Of a DNA stretch of 64,000 nucleotides, positions 47,401 to 56,120 are shown in pieces. How positions within the stretch are numbered: position 1 is the first letter of the stretch; every line of letters starts with the position of its first letter. The stretch covers positions 1 to 64,000 of the forward strand of contig JAKFWC010000021.1 of NCBI GenBank assembly GCA_021732975.1, given 5' to 3'. Origin of the DNA: Planctomycetaceae bacterium. GTDB lineage: Bacteria > Planctomycetota > Planctomycetia > Planctomycetales > Planctomycetaceae. Under the pieces are notes generated by a model, which worked only from the letters and a program-made list of their open reading frames with translations, searched no databases and had not been told where the DNA came from. A program made the position numbers and the translations under genes.

Positions 47401-47675
47401 GGCATCCGTTCGGATTCTTCCGTCGCCGCCACCCGTTTTAACAACTGACTCGCAGTGGTGTCACTCGCCACAATCGCGGGGCCGCTGTCCCCCCCTTTGA
47501 TCGCGAGCGCCGCGGTATCGAGCCGCAATCCACCTTCCTGTTTCAGTACGCCGTGACAGGCGTAACAGCGCTCCCGCAGGATGGGTTTGATCTGCTTGGA
47601 ATAATCGACAGCGTCATCCGCAACGGCCGCTGTCGTCAGCAGCGAGAAATAAACGGCCAGCCGAATCGACATCAT
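44421..47675 (-). CDS. Planctomycete cytochrome-type protein: PSCyt1, DUF1549, LamG-like, coiled coil, DUF1553
   Basis: A 1084-aa exported protein. The signal peptide is followed by PSCyt1 with a haem motif CYACH near 37, then DUF1549 (about 145-330, with [15 protein letters not shown]). A jelly-roll LamG/DUF1080-like insert lies at about 480-650, an Ala/Lys-rich coiled coil at about 665-770, and DUF1553 ([24 protein letters not shown] onward) to the end. ATG 47675 follows GGGGAG. The biochemical role of this family is unproven; polysaccharide handling is often suggested. It is divergent from the esterase gene. Confidence 0.88.
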   Translation of the reverse strand: [1084 protein letters not shown]

Positions 47676-47749
47676 CCACAACTCCCCACTGGAACGTATC
47701 AACCATTGGCTATGATAGCGTCGCCGCGTGCCGAATACCGCCGTCTTAG

Positions 47750-47770
47750 CTCCCGGTCAATGACCGGGAG
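47750..47770. repeat. Family A-like palindrome
   Basis: CTCCCGGTCA, A, TGACCGGGAG is a perfect 21-bp palindrome similar to the core of 28981. It lies in the divergent gap between the DUF1549 gene and the esterase. Confidence 0.75.
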
Positions 47771-47946
47771 AAATCGGGCTGCGGTCGTTTCCTGAATGAC
47801 CACTGGTCGCGTTGCGGACGCATCCATCTCGCCGCCATTGACGGGGGGGCCAAGACGAACCTCATTTACAATGGTGAACAATCTCCTCCCGCGGCATAAT
47901 GCATCAACAACCGTTGTCGTGACATTTGGACCGAAGGGATTCTTGC

Positions 47947-48828
47947 ATGCTGAACTGGATTGGGTCGTGCTCCGCTGCCGTCGTTCTCATGGCGACCACC
48001 GCGATTTCCGCGGGAGAAATCGTCTTTGAAAAGGATGTCGAATACTCCAATCCCGACGGCCAGCATCTGCAGTTGAACATCGCCCGGCCGAAAGACGGCG
48101 ATGGGTTGCGGCCCGCGGTCCTTTGCATTCATGGTGGCGGCTTCCGGGCCGGTAAGCGCGAACGCTGGGACGGCCTCTGCCAGAAACTCGCCGCGGATGG
48201 CTATGTTGCCGCGACGGTCACCTATCGGCTCGCTCCGAAATACCAGTTCCCCGCAGCAATCTACGATGTCAAAGCTGCCGTGCGCTGGCTGCGGACAAAA
48301 GCCCCTATTTATCAGATTGATCCGGAGCGCATCGGTGTTGTCGGTGATTCGGCAGGCGGACATCTCGCCCAGTTTCTCGGCGTGACGGGTGACCTGCCAG
48401 ACTTCGAGGGCATCGAAGAACTCGGCGATTTGCCGGACAATCTGGAATCAACCGCCGTCACCTGCGTCGTGAATTACTACGGTCCCAGCGATTTCACCAA
48501 GTCGTACGGCAAGAGTGTCGACGCCGCCGAAGTGCTGCCTCTGTGGCTGGGTGGCGATGTCACCAAAGAACGCCGCAAGCACATTCTCGCCAGTCCGCTG
48601 TACTGGGTGACGCCGAACGCCGCCCCGACGTTGCTCATTCACGGTACCGAAGACAAATACGTGGCCTTCGAGCAGGCGGAGTGGATTTACGACCGGATGA
48701 AAGCTGCGGAAGTTGACGTGGAGATGCTGAAACTCGAAGGGGCCGGCCACGGTTTCAAAGGAGCCGACGCGGAGAAAGCCGAAGCCGCGATGCTGGCGTA
48801 CTTCAAGAAGCATCTTCAGGTTGAATGA
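47947..48828 (+). CDS. Exported alpha/beta hydrolase (esterase/BD-FAE-like)
   Basis: A 293-aa secreted hydrolase. A signal peptide ends near residue 22 (TTAISAGEI). It has the oxyanion HGGGF near 65 and nucleophile elbow GDSAGG near 130. The catalytic Asp lies in HGTEDKYVAF and the His in GAGHGFKG. These fit acetyl-xylan- or feruloyl-type carboxylesterases. ATG 47947 follows GAAGGG by about 8 nt; the TTG at 47926 is less likely. It precedes the DUF1501 gene by 43 nt. Confidence 0.88.
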   Translation: MLNWIGSCSAAVVLMATTAISAGEIVFEKDVEYSNPDGQHLQLNIARPKDGDGLRPAVLCIHGGGFRAGKRERWDGLCQKLAADGYVAATVTYRLAPKYQFPAAIYDVKAAVRWLRTKAPIYQIDPERIGVVGDSAGGHLAQFLGVTGDLPDFEGIEELGDLPDNLESTAVTCVVNYYGPSDFTKSYGKSVDAAEVLPLWLGGDVTKERRKHILASPLYWVTPNAAPTLLIHGTEDKYVAFEQAEWIYDRMKAAEVDVEMLKLEGAGHGFKGADAEKAEAAMLAYFKKHLQVE

Positions 48829-48856
48829 AGCCCAGGGAATGCGTTCCCTGGGATGC
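48826..48856. repeat. Family B hairpin starting at a stop codon
   Basis: The stop codon of the esterase is the first triplet of TGAAGCCCAGGGAATGCG, followed by the complementary TTCCCTGGG. It lies between two co-directional genes, so it is unlikely to be a full terminator. Confidence 0.7.
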
Positions 48857-48871
48857 TGACGGAGAACAATC

Positions 48872-50278
48872 ATGCCACACCATTCCCTGTTCACGCGCCG
48901 ACAATTGCTGCAGTTTTCGGGAACCGGGGCGCTGGGGTTGCATCTCGGGGGATTGTGGCGGGCAGCGGACGCGAAGCCCGCTGAAACGAAACCGTCCGCG
49001 AAGATCAAGGCGTGTATTCTCGTCTTCTACTACGGCGGACCGAGTCAACTCGAAACGTACGACCTGAAGCCGTTCGCGCCGGCGGAAGTCCGTGGGGAGT
49101 TTCAACCCATCGCGACCTCCGCACCGGGAGTTTACATCTCCGAACACCTGCCGCGGATGGCGAAGTGGATGCACAAGGCGGCGATCATCCGCAGCGTCAC
49201 CCATCAGGCGCGGTTACACGATTCCGCATCCATTCATGCTTTGACGGGGCGACCGCTGGCTGGGCCGGATCGGGAATTGTTCGAGCCGACGCCGCAATTT
49301 TATCCGAGTTACGGCAGCGTCATCGCGCACAGTCAACGAGATCCGCAACGCGATGTCCCGTTTGCCGCATTGCCGTTTCCCTTCCGCAATGTGCATGAAG
49401 TCCCCGCTCAAGGCGGCGGGTTTCTCGGTACCGCGTACGATCCGTTGTGGATTGATGTCAAACCGGATGAGAAACGGTACGCCGCCGAGTTGTTGCAACG
49501 AGCTCAGGCGTTGACCGACCAACGGCTCCGCGATCGACGACGACTGCTCGGTGGACTGGACCAAATCGCTTCGACGGAAATCCTCGCACGGCCATACTAC
49601 GAGCGGGCCTATCGTCTGTTGGAATCGGACGCCATTCGCAAAGCCGCGGAGATTGGCGAGGAACCGGTGGAAGTCCGCGAGCGGTACGGTTTCGATTCGA
49701 TTCCCGCAACGACCGGTTCGGGTGGGGGTGGTGGCAACGGAGCCGAGTTAGCCTACGCCCGGCAGATGCGTGGTCAGAATCTTTTACTGGCGCGGCGACT
49801 CGTCGAAGCCGGTGTCCCGTTCGTCAATGTGAACGATTGTCGGCAACAGGGACAGAACTGGGACGCGCACTTCGTCTGCATGGATCAGCACAAAAAATGG
49901 TTGCTCCCACAAGCGGATCGCGGCCTTTCGGCGCTCGTGGAAGATCTGGAAAACCGCGGACTGCTCGATTCCACGCTCATCATCGCGATGGGCGAATTCG
50001 GTCGGACGCCGCGGATCAACGGCGAGGCGGGCCGCGATCACTGGCCCGATTGTTACTCGGCCCTCCTCATCGGCGGCGGTGTCACCGGTGGTGCGATCTA
50101 TGGCGCGAGTGACCGCCTGGCCGCATATCCCGAAGTCGATCCGGTCACGCCGGGTGATATTGCCGCGACCATTTACTGGCTGTTCGGCATCGACCCCGCG
50201 TCGGAAATACATGATCAAACCGGTCGCCCGCATCGCCTGGCTTCCGGTGAACCATTGATGCGGCTCTTTGGTGCGTGA
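48872..50278 (+). CDS. DUF1501 protein with Tat-type signal
   Basis: A 468-aa exported protein. The N-terminus FTRRQLLQFSGTGALGL is a twin-arginine signal. The body is a sulfatase/alkaline-phosphatase-like fold typical of DUF1501 (FYYGGPSQLETYDLKP, NVNDCRQQGQNWDAH, MGEFGRTPRING). Such proteins usually sit next to DUF1549/DUF1553 genes; here that gene is 1.2 kb upstream in the opposite orientation. The enzymatic activity is unknown. It follows the esterase with a short hairpin between. Confidence 0.92.
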   Translation: MPHHSLFTRRQLLQFSGTGALGLHLGGLWRAADAKPAETKPSAKIKACILVFYYGGPSQLETYDLKPFAPAEVRGEFQPIATSAPGVYISEHLPRMAKWMHKAAIIRSVTHQARLHDSASIHALTGRPLAGPDRELFEPTPQFYPSYGSVIAHSQRDPQRDVPFAALPFPFRNVHEVPAQGGGFLGTAYDPLWIDVKPDEKRYAAELLQRAQALTDQRLRDRRRLLGGLDQIASTEILARPYYERAYRLLESDAIRKAAEIGEEPVEVRERYGFDSIPATTGSGGGGGNGAELAYARQMRGQNLLLARRLVEAGVPFVNVNDCRQQGQNWDAHFVCMDQHKKWLLPQADRGLSALVEDLENRGLLDSTLIIAMGEFGRTPRINGEAGRDHWPDCYSALLIGGGVTGGAIYGASDRLAAYPEVDPVTPGDIAATIYWLFGIDPASEIHDQTGRPHRLASGEPLMRLFGA

Positions 50279-50423
50279 GGTTTGCTCGATCAAATCGCTC
50301 CGCTCTAGCCGGTCTGTACAAAGCGCGATAGAGTGTGCTTTTAACGGGACAGGCGATCCATCTGCGATATGAACGCGGAAGCCGTTGCCGTGGCGGGCGG
50401 TCGTACCGAGGAAGGATGCAACC

Positions 50424-50927
50424 ATGGCAGGGCAAAACACAGATCGACGAGCGGGCTGGCTGTTGGCGGGACTGGTGGGCGGCGTGGTTTTGTCTTACCT
50501 GTGGCCCGCGGAAGAGGCGAAGGCCGTCGCCACCGACCGCGAGGAACGGTTCGCGATTGCGACGACCGACACGGGTCTCGGCGCACCGGAATCGGTGTTC
50601 GTGCTCGACTTTCTGACCGGCCGATTGGTCGGGGCGACGTTGAATCAGCAAACGGCCCAGTTCACCAATTTTTATGCGCGGAATATCGCTGCCGATTTTC
50701 AGGCCGATGCCGCCGCCAAGCCGAAGTTCGTAATGATTCCCGGTCGTGCGGATTTGAACAGTCGCGCCGGTGCGACGACATCTGCAGGGGTGCTTTACGT
50801 CGGCGAACTGACGACCGGTAAGGTGATTGCCTATCGATTCCCCTTCCGCCAGTCACGCACAGCGCTGCCCGTTCAACCGCTGGAAGCGTTCGCCTTCTTC
50901 CCGTTCCGCGAAGCGGTGCAGGAATAG
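50424..50927 (+). CDS. Single-pass envelope protein, unknown function
   Basis: A 167-aa protein starting at ATG 50424, 9 nt after AGGAAGG. A single N-terminal hydrophobic helix (about 11-27, GWLLAGLVGGVVLSYLW) is followed by an extracytoplasmic domain in which LDFLTGRLVGATLN and VGELTTGKVIAYRFPF look like two related strands, suggesting half of a propeller or a small beta sandwich. I do not recognise the family. It is convergent with the methyltransferase gene, 1 nt between the stops. Confidence 0.7.
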   Translation: MAGQNTDRRAGWLLAGLVGGVVLSYLWPAEEAKAVATDREERFAIATTDTGLGAPESVFVLDFLTGRLVGATLNQQTAQFTNFYARNIAADFQADAAAKPKFVMIPGRADLNSRAGATTSAGVLYVGELTTGKVIAYRFPFRQSRTALPVQPLEAFAFFPFREAVQE

Positions 50928-50928
50928 G

Positions 50929-52131
50929 TTAGTTCGAGGATGGGACGCGCTGTGCGAGAACGCAGCGCGTTTTCCCCGCAATGCGCAGATAGAAGATCAC
51001 TCCAGGCGTCTTGCCTTCCAGCGGCAACTTCTTGCGCACTGATTCCGCGGCAATGGGAACATGCCGGCATTTAATTTCCACCGCGCCCCATTCGCGCCGA
51101 CGCACGGCGTGTCGGATCTCGCGGTCGTTGTTCGGCAGTTCTTCCAGCACGGAAAACGTCTGCACGAACGGTGACGCGAGGGGGTGGTCGCCCGTGAGAT
51201 ATTCTTCCGCCGGGTCGAGCCGTCGCAAGTTCAACCTCTCGGCGAGCAGATCGACCAATCCCGCGCGAACCACGGCCGGGTCGGGATCGAATACATACGC
51301 GCCGAGGCCGGATTGTTCCGCGACGGCATCGAGCGGGTGACCGGTAATCGTTTCGCCGCTCGGCAACACCGTTGCCCGGAATGGTGTGGTTCCCATCAAA
51401 CTGCCAAACCACAGCGTGGCTTCCTTGCATTCGCCATGCAGACTGATGAGTTCCGTCTCAACAGGACCGAACTTGCCGCCAAAGTTGCTCGCCGGGCCGA
51501 CTTTAATCGCTCCGCCATCGACGCGCGACATCAGCACGAGCAGGAAGTCGAGACTGGGAACATAGTCTTCCACCCGCGACATCCGTCCGGAAGAAAACGG
51601 GCGGCGATCCGGATCAATGTGCACCAGCCCGCGGACATCGCCCGGCAGCGTGTGCACATCGGCATAACGGACCTGCAACCTTTCCGCCACACCGTAGAGT
51701 TCCCCGTTCCACAATGTGCGTAAGCACATGGCGGGGGACGAATCGACCGCGGTAACATCGGTTTGCGCAGCGATCGCGACGGCGTCGCCACCCATTCCGC
51801 AGCATAAATCCCACGTCGTCGCGTTAAATCGCTTTGCTTTGTGCTGGGCGACTAACTCGGCTGTCGACTGTTCGATGCTGACACGATCAGCCCAGATTTC
51901 CGTGGCCTTGGAGAACTTGGCTGCCGCCCGTTGGCGAGCTTCAAATAACCGCAACCCCGCCCGCACGAGATCGTCGGGATAGCGTTCGCGCAGCCACTTC
52001 TGTTGCGGCATTCCGGTTAACGGTGAAGTCGCAACGTCGACCAGCAACTGTGGTGTCACGCGCAGTTGGGCCATCCACCGGCACTCTTCGTCCGTTGCCC
52101 ATTCCGGCAGCGGATACGCAATCTCAGTCAT
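50929..52131 (-). CDS. Class I SAM-dependent methyltransferase with THUMP-like domain
   Basis: A 400-aa cytosolic enzyme. The N-terminal helical 90 residues precede the SAM motif DLCCGMGGDAVAIA near 108, the acidic motif TAVDSS and a catalytic region around LVHIDPDRR. The C-terminal 130 residues match the THUMP-like module paired with such methyltransferases. An RNA substrate is plausible but not shown. Its start codon abuts a half copy of repeat family E (52134). Confidence 0.82.
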   Translation of the reverse strand: MTEIAYPLPEWATDEECRWMAQLRVTPQLLVDVATSPLTGMPQQKWLRERYPDDLVRAGLRLFEARQRAAAKFSKATEIWADRVSIEQSTAELVAQHKAKRFNATTWDLCCGMGGDAVAIAAQTDVTAVDSSPAMCLRTLWNGELYGVAERLQVRYADVHTLPGDVRGLVHIDPDRRPFSSGRMSRVEDYVPSLDFLLVLMSRVDGGAIKVGPASNFGGKFGPVETELISLHGECKEATLWFGSLMGTTPFRATVLPSGETITGHPLDAVAEQSGLGAYVFDPDPAVVRAGLVDLLAERLNLRRLDPAEEYLTGDHPLASPFVQTFSVLEELPNNDREIRHAVRRREWGAVEIKCRHVPIAAESVRKKLPLEGKTPGVIFYLRIAGKTRCVLAQRVPSSN

Positions 52132-52133
52132 TC

Positions 52134-52157
52134 ACCAGCCCGTAGCGCCAGCAAGGG
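52134..52157. repeat. Half copy of family E repeat
   Basis: ACCAGCCCGTAGCGCCAGCA... matches the left arm at 23328 with one difference. The partner arm is absent. It begins 3 nt upstream of the methyltransferase start. Confidence 0.7.
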
Positions 52158-52285
52158 CGTCTCATCAAAAGAGGGGATTGGCATTCCATCAAATGGCATT
52201 GATTCTCGCGAACAGTTGTCTGTGAGCCGTGTCACAACGTAATATCTGGAGACGAATTTCGTCCTCAAACCGACTTGGAAGCGTC

Positions 52286-53422
52286 ATGCATTTTGAAACC
52301 CGTTGCGTCCACACGGGCGTCGACAAGGATGGCACGTACCTCAGCGCGACGACGCCGATTTACCCCACGTCCACCTTCCGCTGGGACGACCTGAAGACCA
52401 ATCGCGGCTTCGACTATACCCGCAGCGGCAATCCGACGCGCCGGGCTCTCGAAGAAAACCTCGCGGAACTCGAAGGCGGCATCGATTGCCGGGCGACCTG
52501 TACAGGCATGTCCGCCATTACCGCGACGATGCACATGTTCCAGCCGGGCGACCACATTATCGCCGGGCACGACATCTACGGCGGCACCTACCGCCTGTTC
52601 GACAGCCTCTTCCGCGGGATGGGGATCGAATTCTCCTTCGTGAAAATGGGCGACCCGGAAAACATCCGTAAGGCCGCCAAGCCGAACACGAAGTGCGTGT
52701 GGATCGAAACGCCGAGTAATCCGCTGCTGAACATCGTGGACATCGCTGCGGTGTGCAATGTTGCACAAGAGATTGGGGCGATTACCATCGCCGACAACAC
52801 GTTCCTGTCACCCTACCTGCAACGGCCGTTCGAGTTCGGTGTCGATGTGATCGTCCATTCGACGACGAAGTACCTCAACGGCCACTCGGATGTCGTCGGC
52901 GGCTGTGTCATCACTCGCAAGAAAGAACATGCCGAGCGGATCGGCTATGTCGTCAATGCGCTCGGTCTGGCGTGCTCGCCGTTCGATGCCTGGCTGGTCC
53001 TTCGAGGGGTGAAGACCCTTGGCCCGCGGATGGAAGCCCATCAGCGCGGAGCACAGGCGCTGGCGGAATTCCTCGCCGGTCACTCCGCGGTGCAGAAAGT
53101 CTACTATCCCGGGTTGAAGACGCATCCGCAGCACGCGCTCGCCAAGACGCAACAGCGTGGCTTCGGAGCGATGCTCAGCTTCGATCTGGAAGGCGGGCGG
53201 CCGAAAGTCGAAAGCGTGCTCGCCAAGCTGAAACTGTTCCAGTTGGCCGAATCGCTCGGCGGTGTCGAATCGCTGATCGAGTATCCGGACACGATGAGTC
53301 ACGCATCCATGACCGAACCGGCGCGGCGCGAAGCGGGCATCACCGATAAGACGCTTCGTGTGTCCGTAGGCATCGAACATGCTGAGGATCTGATCGCGGA
53401 CTTCGCCCAAGCGCTGAGTTAG
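52286..53422 (+). CDS. Trans-sulfuration PLP enzyme (cystathionine gamma-synthase/lyase-like)
   Basis: A 378-aa PLP enzyme. ATG 52286 (MHFETRCVHTG) matches the conserved N-terminus of the family; the longer frame from 52229 does not. The FDYTRSGNPTRRALE loop and catalytic lysine in STTKYLNGHSD near 195 are intact, and the C-terminal LRVSVGIEHAEDLIADF is standard. It probably makes or cleaves cystathionine. It is distinct from the paralogue at 1828, with which it shares the overall motif set. Confidence 0.9.
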   Translation: MHFETRCVHTGVDKDGTYLSATTPIYPTSTFRWDDLKTNRGFDYTRSGNPTRRALEENLAELEGGIDCRATCTGMSAITATMHMFQPGDHIIAGHDIYGGTYRLFDSLFRGMGIEFSFVKMGDPENIRKAAKPNTKCVWIETPSNPLLNIVDIAAVCNVAQEIGAITIADNTFLSPYLQRPFEFGVDVIVHSTTKYLNGHSDVVGGCVITRKKEHAERIGYVVNALGLACSPFDAWLVLRGVKTLGPRMEAHQRGAQALAEFLAGHSAVQKVYYPGLKTHPQHALAKTQQRGFGAMLSFDLEGGRPKVESVLAKLKLFQLAESLGGVESLIEYPDTMSHASMTEPARREAGITDKTLRVSVGIEHAEDLIADFAQALS

Positions 53423-53602
53423 CGCAGGGTGGATACGATCGGCTTAAAACGCTCACCTACTCCGCTGGCGGTTTCGCGCCCAGCGCCGATCGCTTCCCCG
53501 TGACGATGATGACACTGCCAAGCGCGCTTCTCGCGGCGCAAAACCGCAAAGCGTCGTCGGTGACCATCCGCTACCGACGGACGATCACCGATGACAGACC
53601 GA

Positions 53603-56041
53603 TTACCGATTGAACAAAAACGCGGGGCTGTTGATCAGCGCCCACATCAAGTCCTGGCCCCCTTCGGACAGGTTTGCGGTCTTCGCCAGATACGCCGTTG
53701 CACTGGCCATTTCGCCTTCGGTTGGCGACCGGTTCAGCACCGACATGTAAATCTCTTCGACTGCTTCCTGAGGCGTCGCATTCTTCGCAACGAGCTTCGC
53801 GATGCGGCCGTGTGGATGGGCGATGGCATCCGAAATCGTTGGGCCGTTGATCATTGTTAACGTCTGCGCAAGGCTGACTTCCGACGAGCGTTCGCATTCG
53901 CAGGGGCTTTCCCGCGGAGCCCGGCCGAACATGTCGAGGAATGGCACGTTGACCGCACTGTCCGGCAGTTGCGACGCTCGGAAGCCCGCCGGGGCACCGG
54001 GGACGCTGTTGGGGGCGCCGGTCGCGACCATGATGGCATCGTACAACGCTTCCGCCTGCAATCGTCGCGGGGTCGCATGCGAGTAGTTCGTGTCGTCATC
54101 GCGGTTCCATTCATTCGGCACGAATGTCCGTTGATAGGTGTGCGACGAAACAATCGTCCGCAGCAGGTGTTTCAGATCGAACTTGCTGGCCACGAAATCG
54201 GCGGTAAGGGCATCGAGCAATTCCAGGTTCGACGCCGGGTTGCTGAGCCGGATGTCATCGACCGGGTCGATGATCCCTCGACCCATAACGTAACTCCAGT
54301 AGCGGTTCGTCAGGCTCTTGGCGAAGTAGGGGTTGTCTTTCGCTGTCAACCACTGCGCGAGTTGCAGCCGTGGGACATCCTGCTTTTGCACTTCAAAACC
54401 GGCGAACAGGAATGGGAACTTGGCGGGAGCCGGTTGGCCGGTGCCGCCGTGCATCACGGTTTGTGGCGTACGGAGATCGTAGATCACTTCCGTTTCATTG
54501 GGGCCGGGCTTGCGACCGACGCCGCCGAAGTAGGACGAGAGTTCAAAGTATTGCGTCTGCGTCCATTTCTCGAACGGATGGTCATGACACTGGGCACAGA
54601 CGAACCGCGTGCCGAGGAACACCTGCGTCATGTTTTCCATCGCCTCGCGCGGCTCGCGGGCAATGCGGTAGTAATTAGCAGGCGGATTTTCGAGTGAATC
54701 GCCGGACGCGGTCATCAGGTCGAAGACGATTTCGTTGTACGGCCGGTTGGCGGCGAGCGCTTCACGGATCCAGTTGCGGAAGGCCCACACACCGGGTTCC
54801 TTGATGAACTTGCGGTTGGACAATAGCAGGTCGCTCCACTTCAGCGTCCAGTGGTCGACATACGCCGGAGTGTCGAGCAGTTCGTTGATCTTGGCTTCGC
54901 GCTTCACCTTCGATTCCCGCGCGTCGGCGAGAAACGCCCGGGTTTCCTCCGCGGTCGCCGGGAGACCGATCAGGTCCAGCGACACGCGCCGCAGGAATTC
55001 GGCATCGGTGCACAGCGGTGCGGCGAGATTCTTCATCCGCTGCAACTTCTTGTTCACATGGGTGTCGATGAAGTTGAATTCGGGCGAATCCTGCCAGGCA
55101 AAGCCATCGCGATTGCCGAGCACCGTCACCATCGTGTTGGCATACGACCCTTCGTAACGGACGAGAATGGCGGCTTCACCACGACGAACGGCCTTCACTT
55201 GCCCCGAGGTGCTGACGAGCGCGACTTCAAAGTTGCTCGTCTCGAAGATCGCATCGCGGGAGACATCGCGGCTGCTGCCATCGGGGTAGTGGGCGATGAC
55301 CTGCACCTGCTGTTTCTCGCCGGTCTTGCCGAGCATCGGGTTCGCGGGGACCACTTCCAAGCGATTCGGCCGTGCGGTTTCGGAATACTGACATCCTTCC
55401 GCAATCCACTGAGCGATGATCTTGTACGCCCGTGATTCCTCATCGAACAGGAAGCCCCCTTCGTGCGGTACCCCTTGCGTCGGCTTCAACAGCATCAGGC
55501 TGTCGGACGGCATCGTCCGGTTGAACCGCCGACCGGACACGTCATCGACGAGAGCCCGGTAATCGTAGAGCGGATCGTACCCCCGCAGTGACAGCTTGAA
55601 CCCCTTGCGGCCGGCTTGGGCTCCGTGACACGTTCCCTGATTGCAGCCCGTCTTGCTGATGAACGGCAGGAAATCGCGGGAGAAATCGACTGCCTTCGGG
55701 GAAACATCTTTCACTTCCACCGGCACGCGGCACGATTGCCCCGCCACTTGCACCACGACTTCCGTCGCCCCGGCGCTGACCGGCACGACAAAGCCATCCT
55801 TGTCGATCGCGACTTGTGGTCCGGCGGCTTCCCGTTTCGCCTCTGCGGTCAGATCGTACGCCTTGCCGGCGGCATCAAAGCCGGTGACGAGCAACCCGCG
55901 TCCGTCCCGCAAATCGGAAAGGACCAATCGCTCCGGTGTGGTCGTCAGTTTGACAATTGCAGGCTGTTCATCCGCTGCGGCGATTGTCCCGCTGAGAGCA
56001 AACAGTGTGGCGAGAGTCACGTTCTGAAGGTTGCATATCAT
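53603..56041 (-). CDS. Planctomycete protein with Ig-like, cytochrome-like, DUF1549 and DUF1553 domains
   Basis: An 812-aa exported protein. A signal peptide (to about 24) is followed by a bacterial Ig-like segment (to about 115) and a cytochrome-like CNQGTCHG box near 135. A second Ig-like segment covers about 215-305. DUF1549 ([17 protein letters not shown]) and DUF1553 ([14 protein letters not shown]) follow; a further CAQCHDHPF motif is near 490. The ATG at 56041 is preferred over the TTG at 56044. It follows the PSCyt1-WD40 gene in the same direction, likely one operon. The role is unknown beyond the envelope location. Confidence 0.9.
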   Translation of the reverse strand: [812 protein letters not shown]

Positions 56042-56089
56042 CAATTATGGTTTCCCTGAAAGGGTTCAATCTCGTCTTCCAATCAGCCA

Positions 56090-56117
56090 CCCAGGGATTG
56101 CAATCCCTGGGCTTCCA
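56090..56117. repeat. Family B hairpin between co-directional genes
   Basis: ACCCAGGGATT and AATCCCTGGGCTT form the stem. On the minus strand it begins GGAAGCCCAGGG, four bases after the stop codon of the WD40 protein (TGATCATGGAAGCCC). It resembles the three stop-fused copies but is displaced by a few bases. Confidence 0.65.
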
Positions 56118-56120
56118 TGA

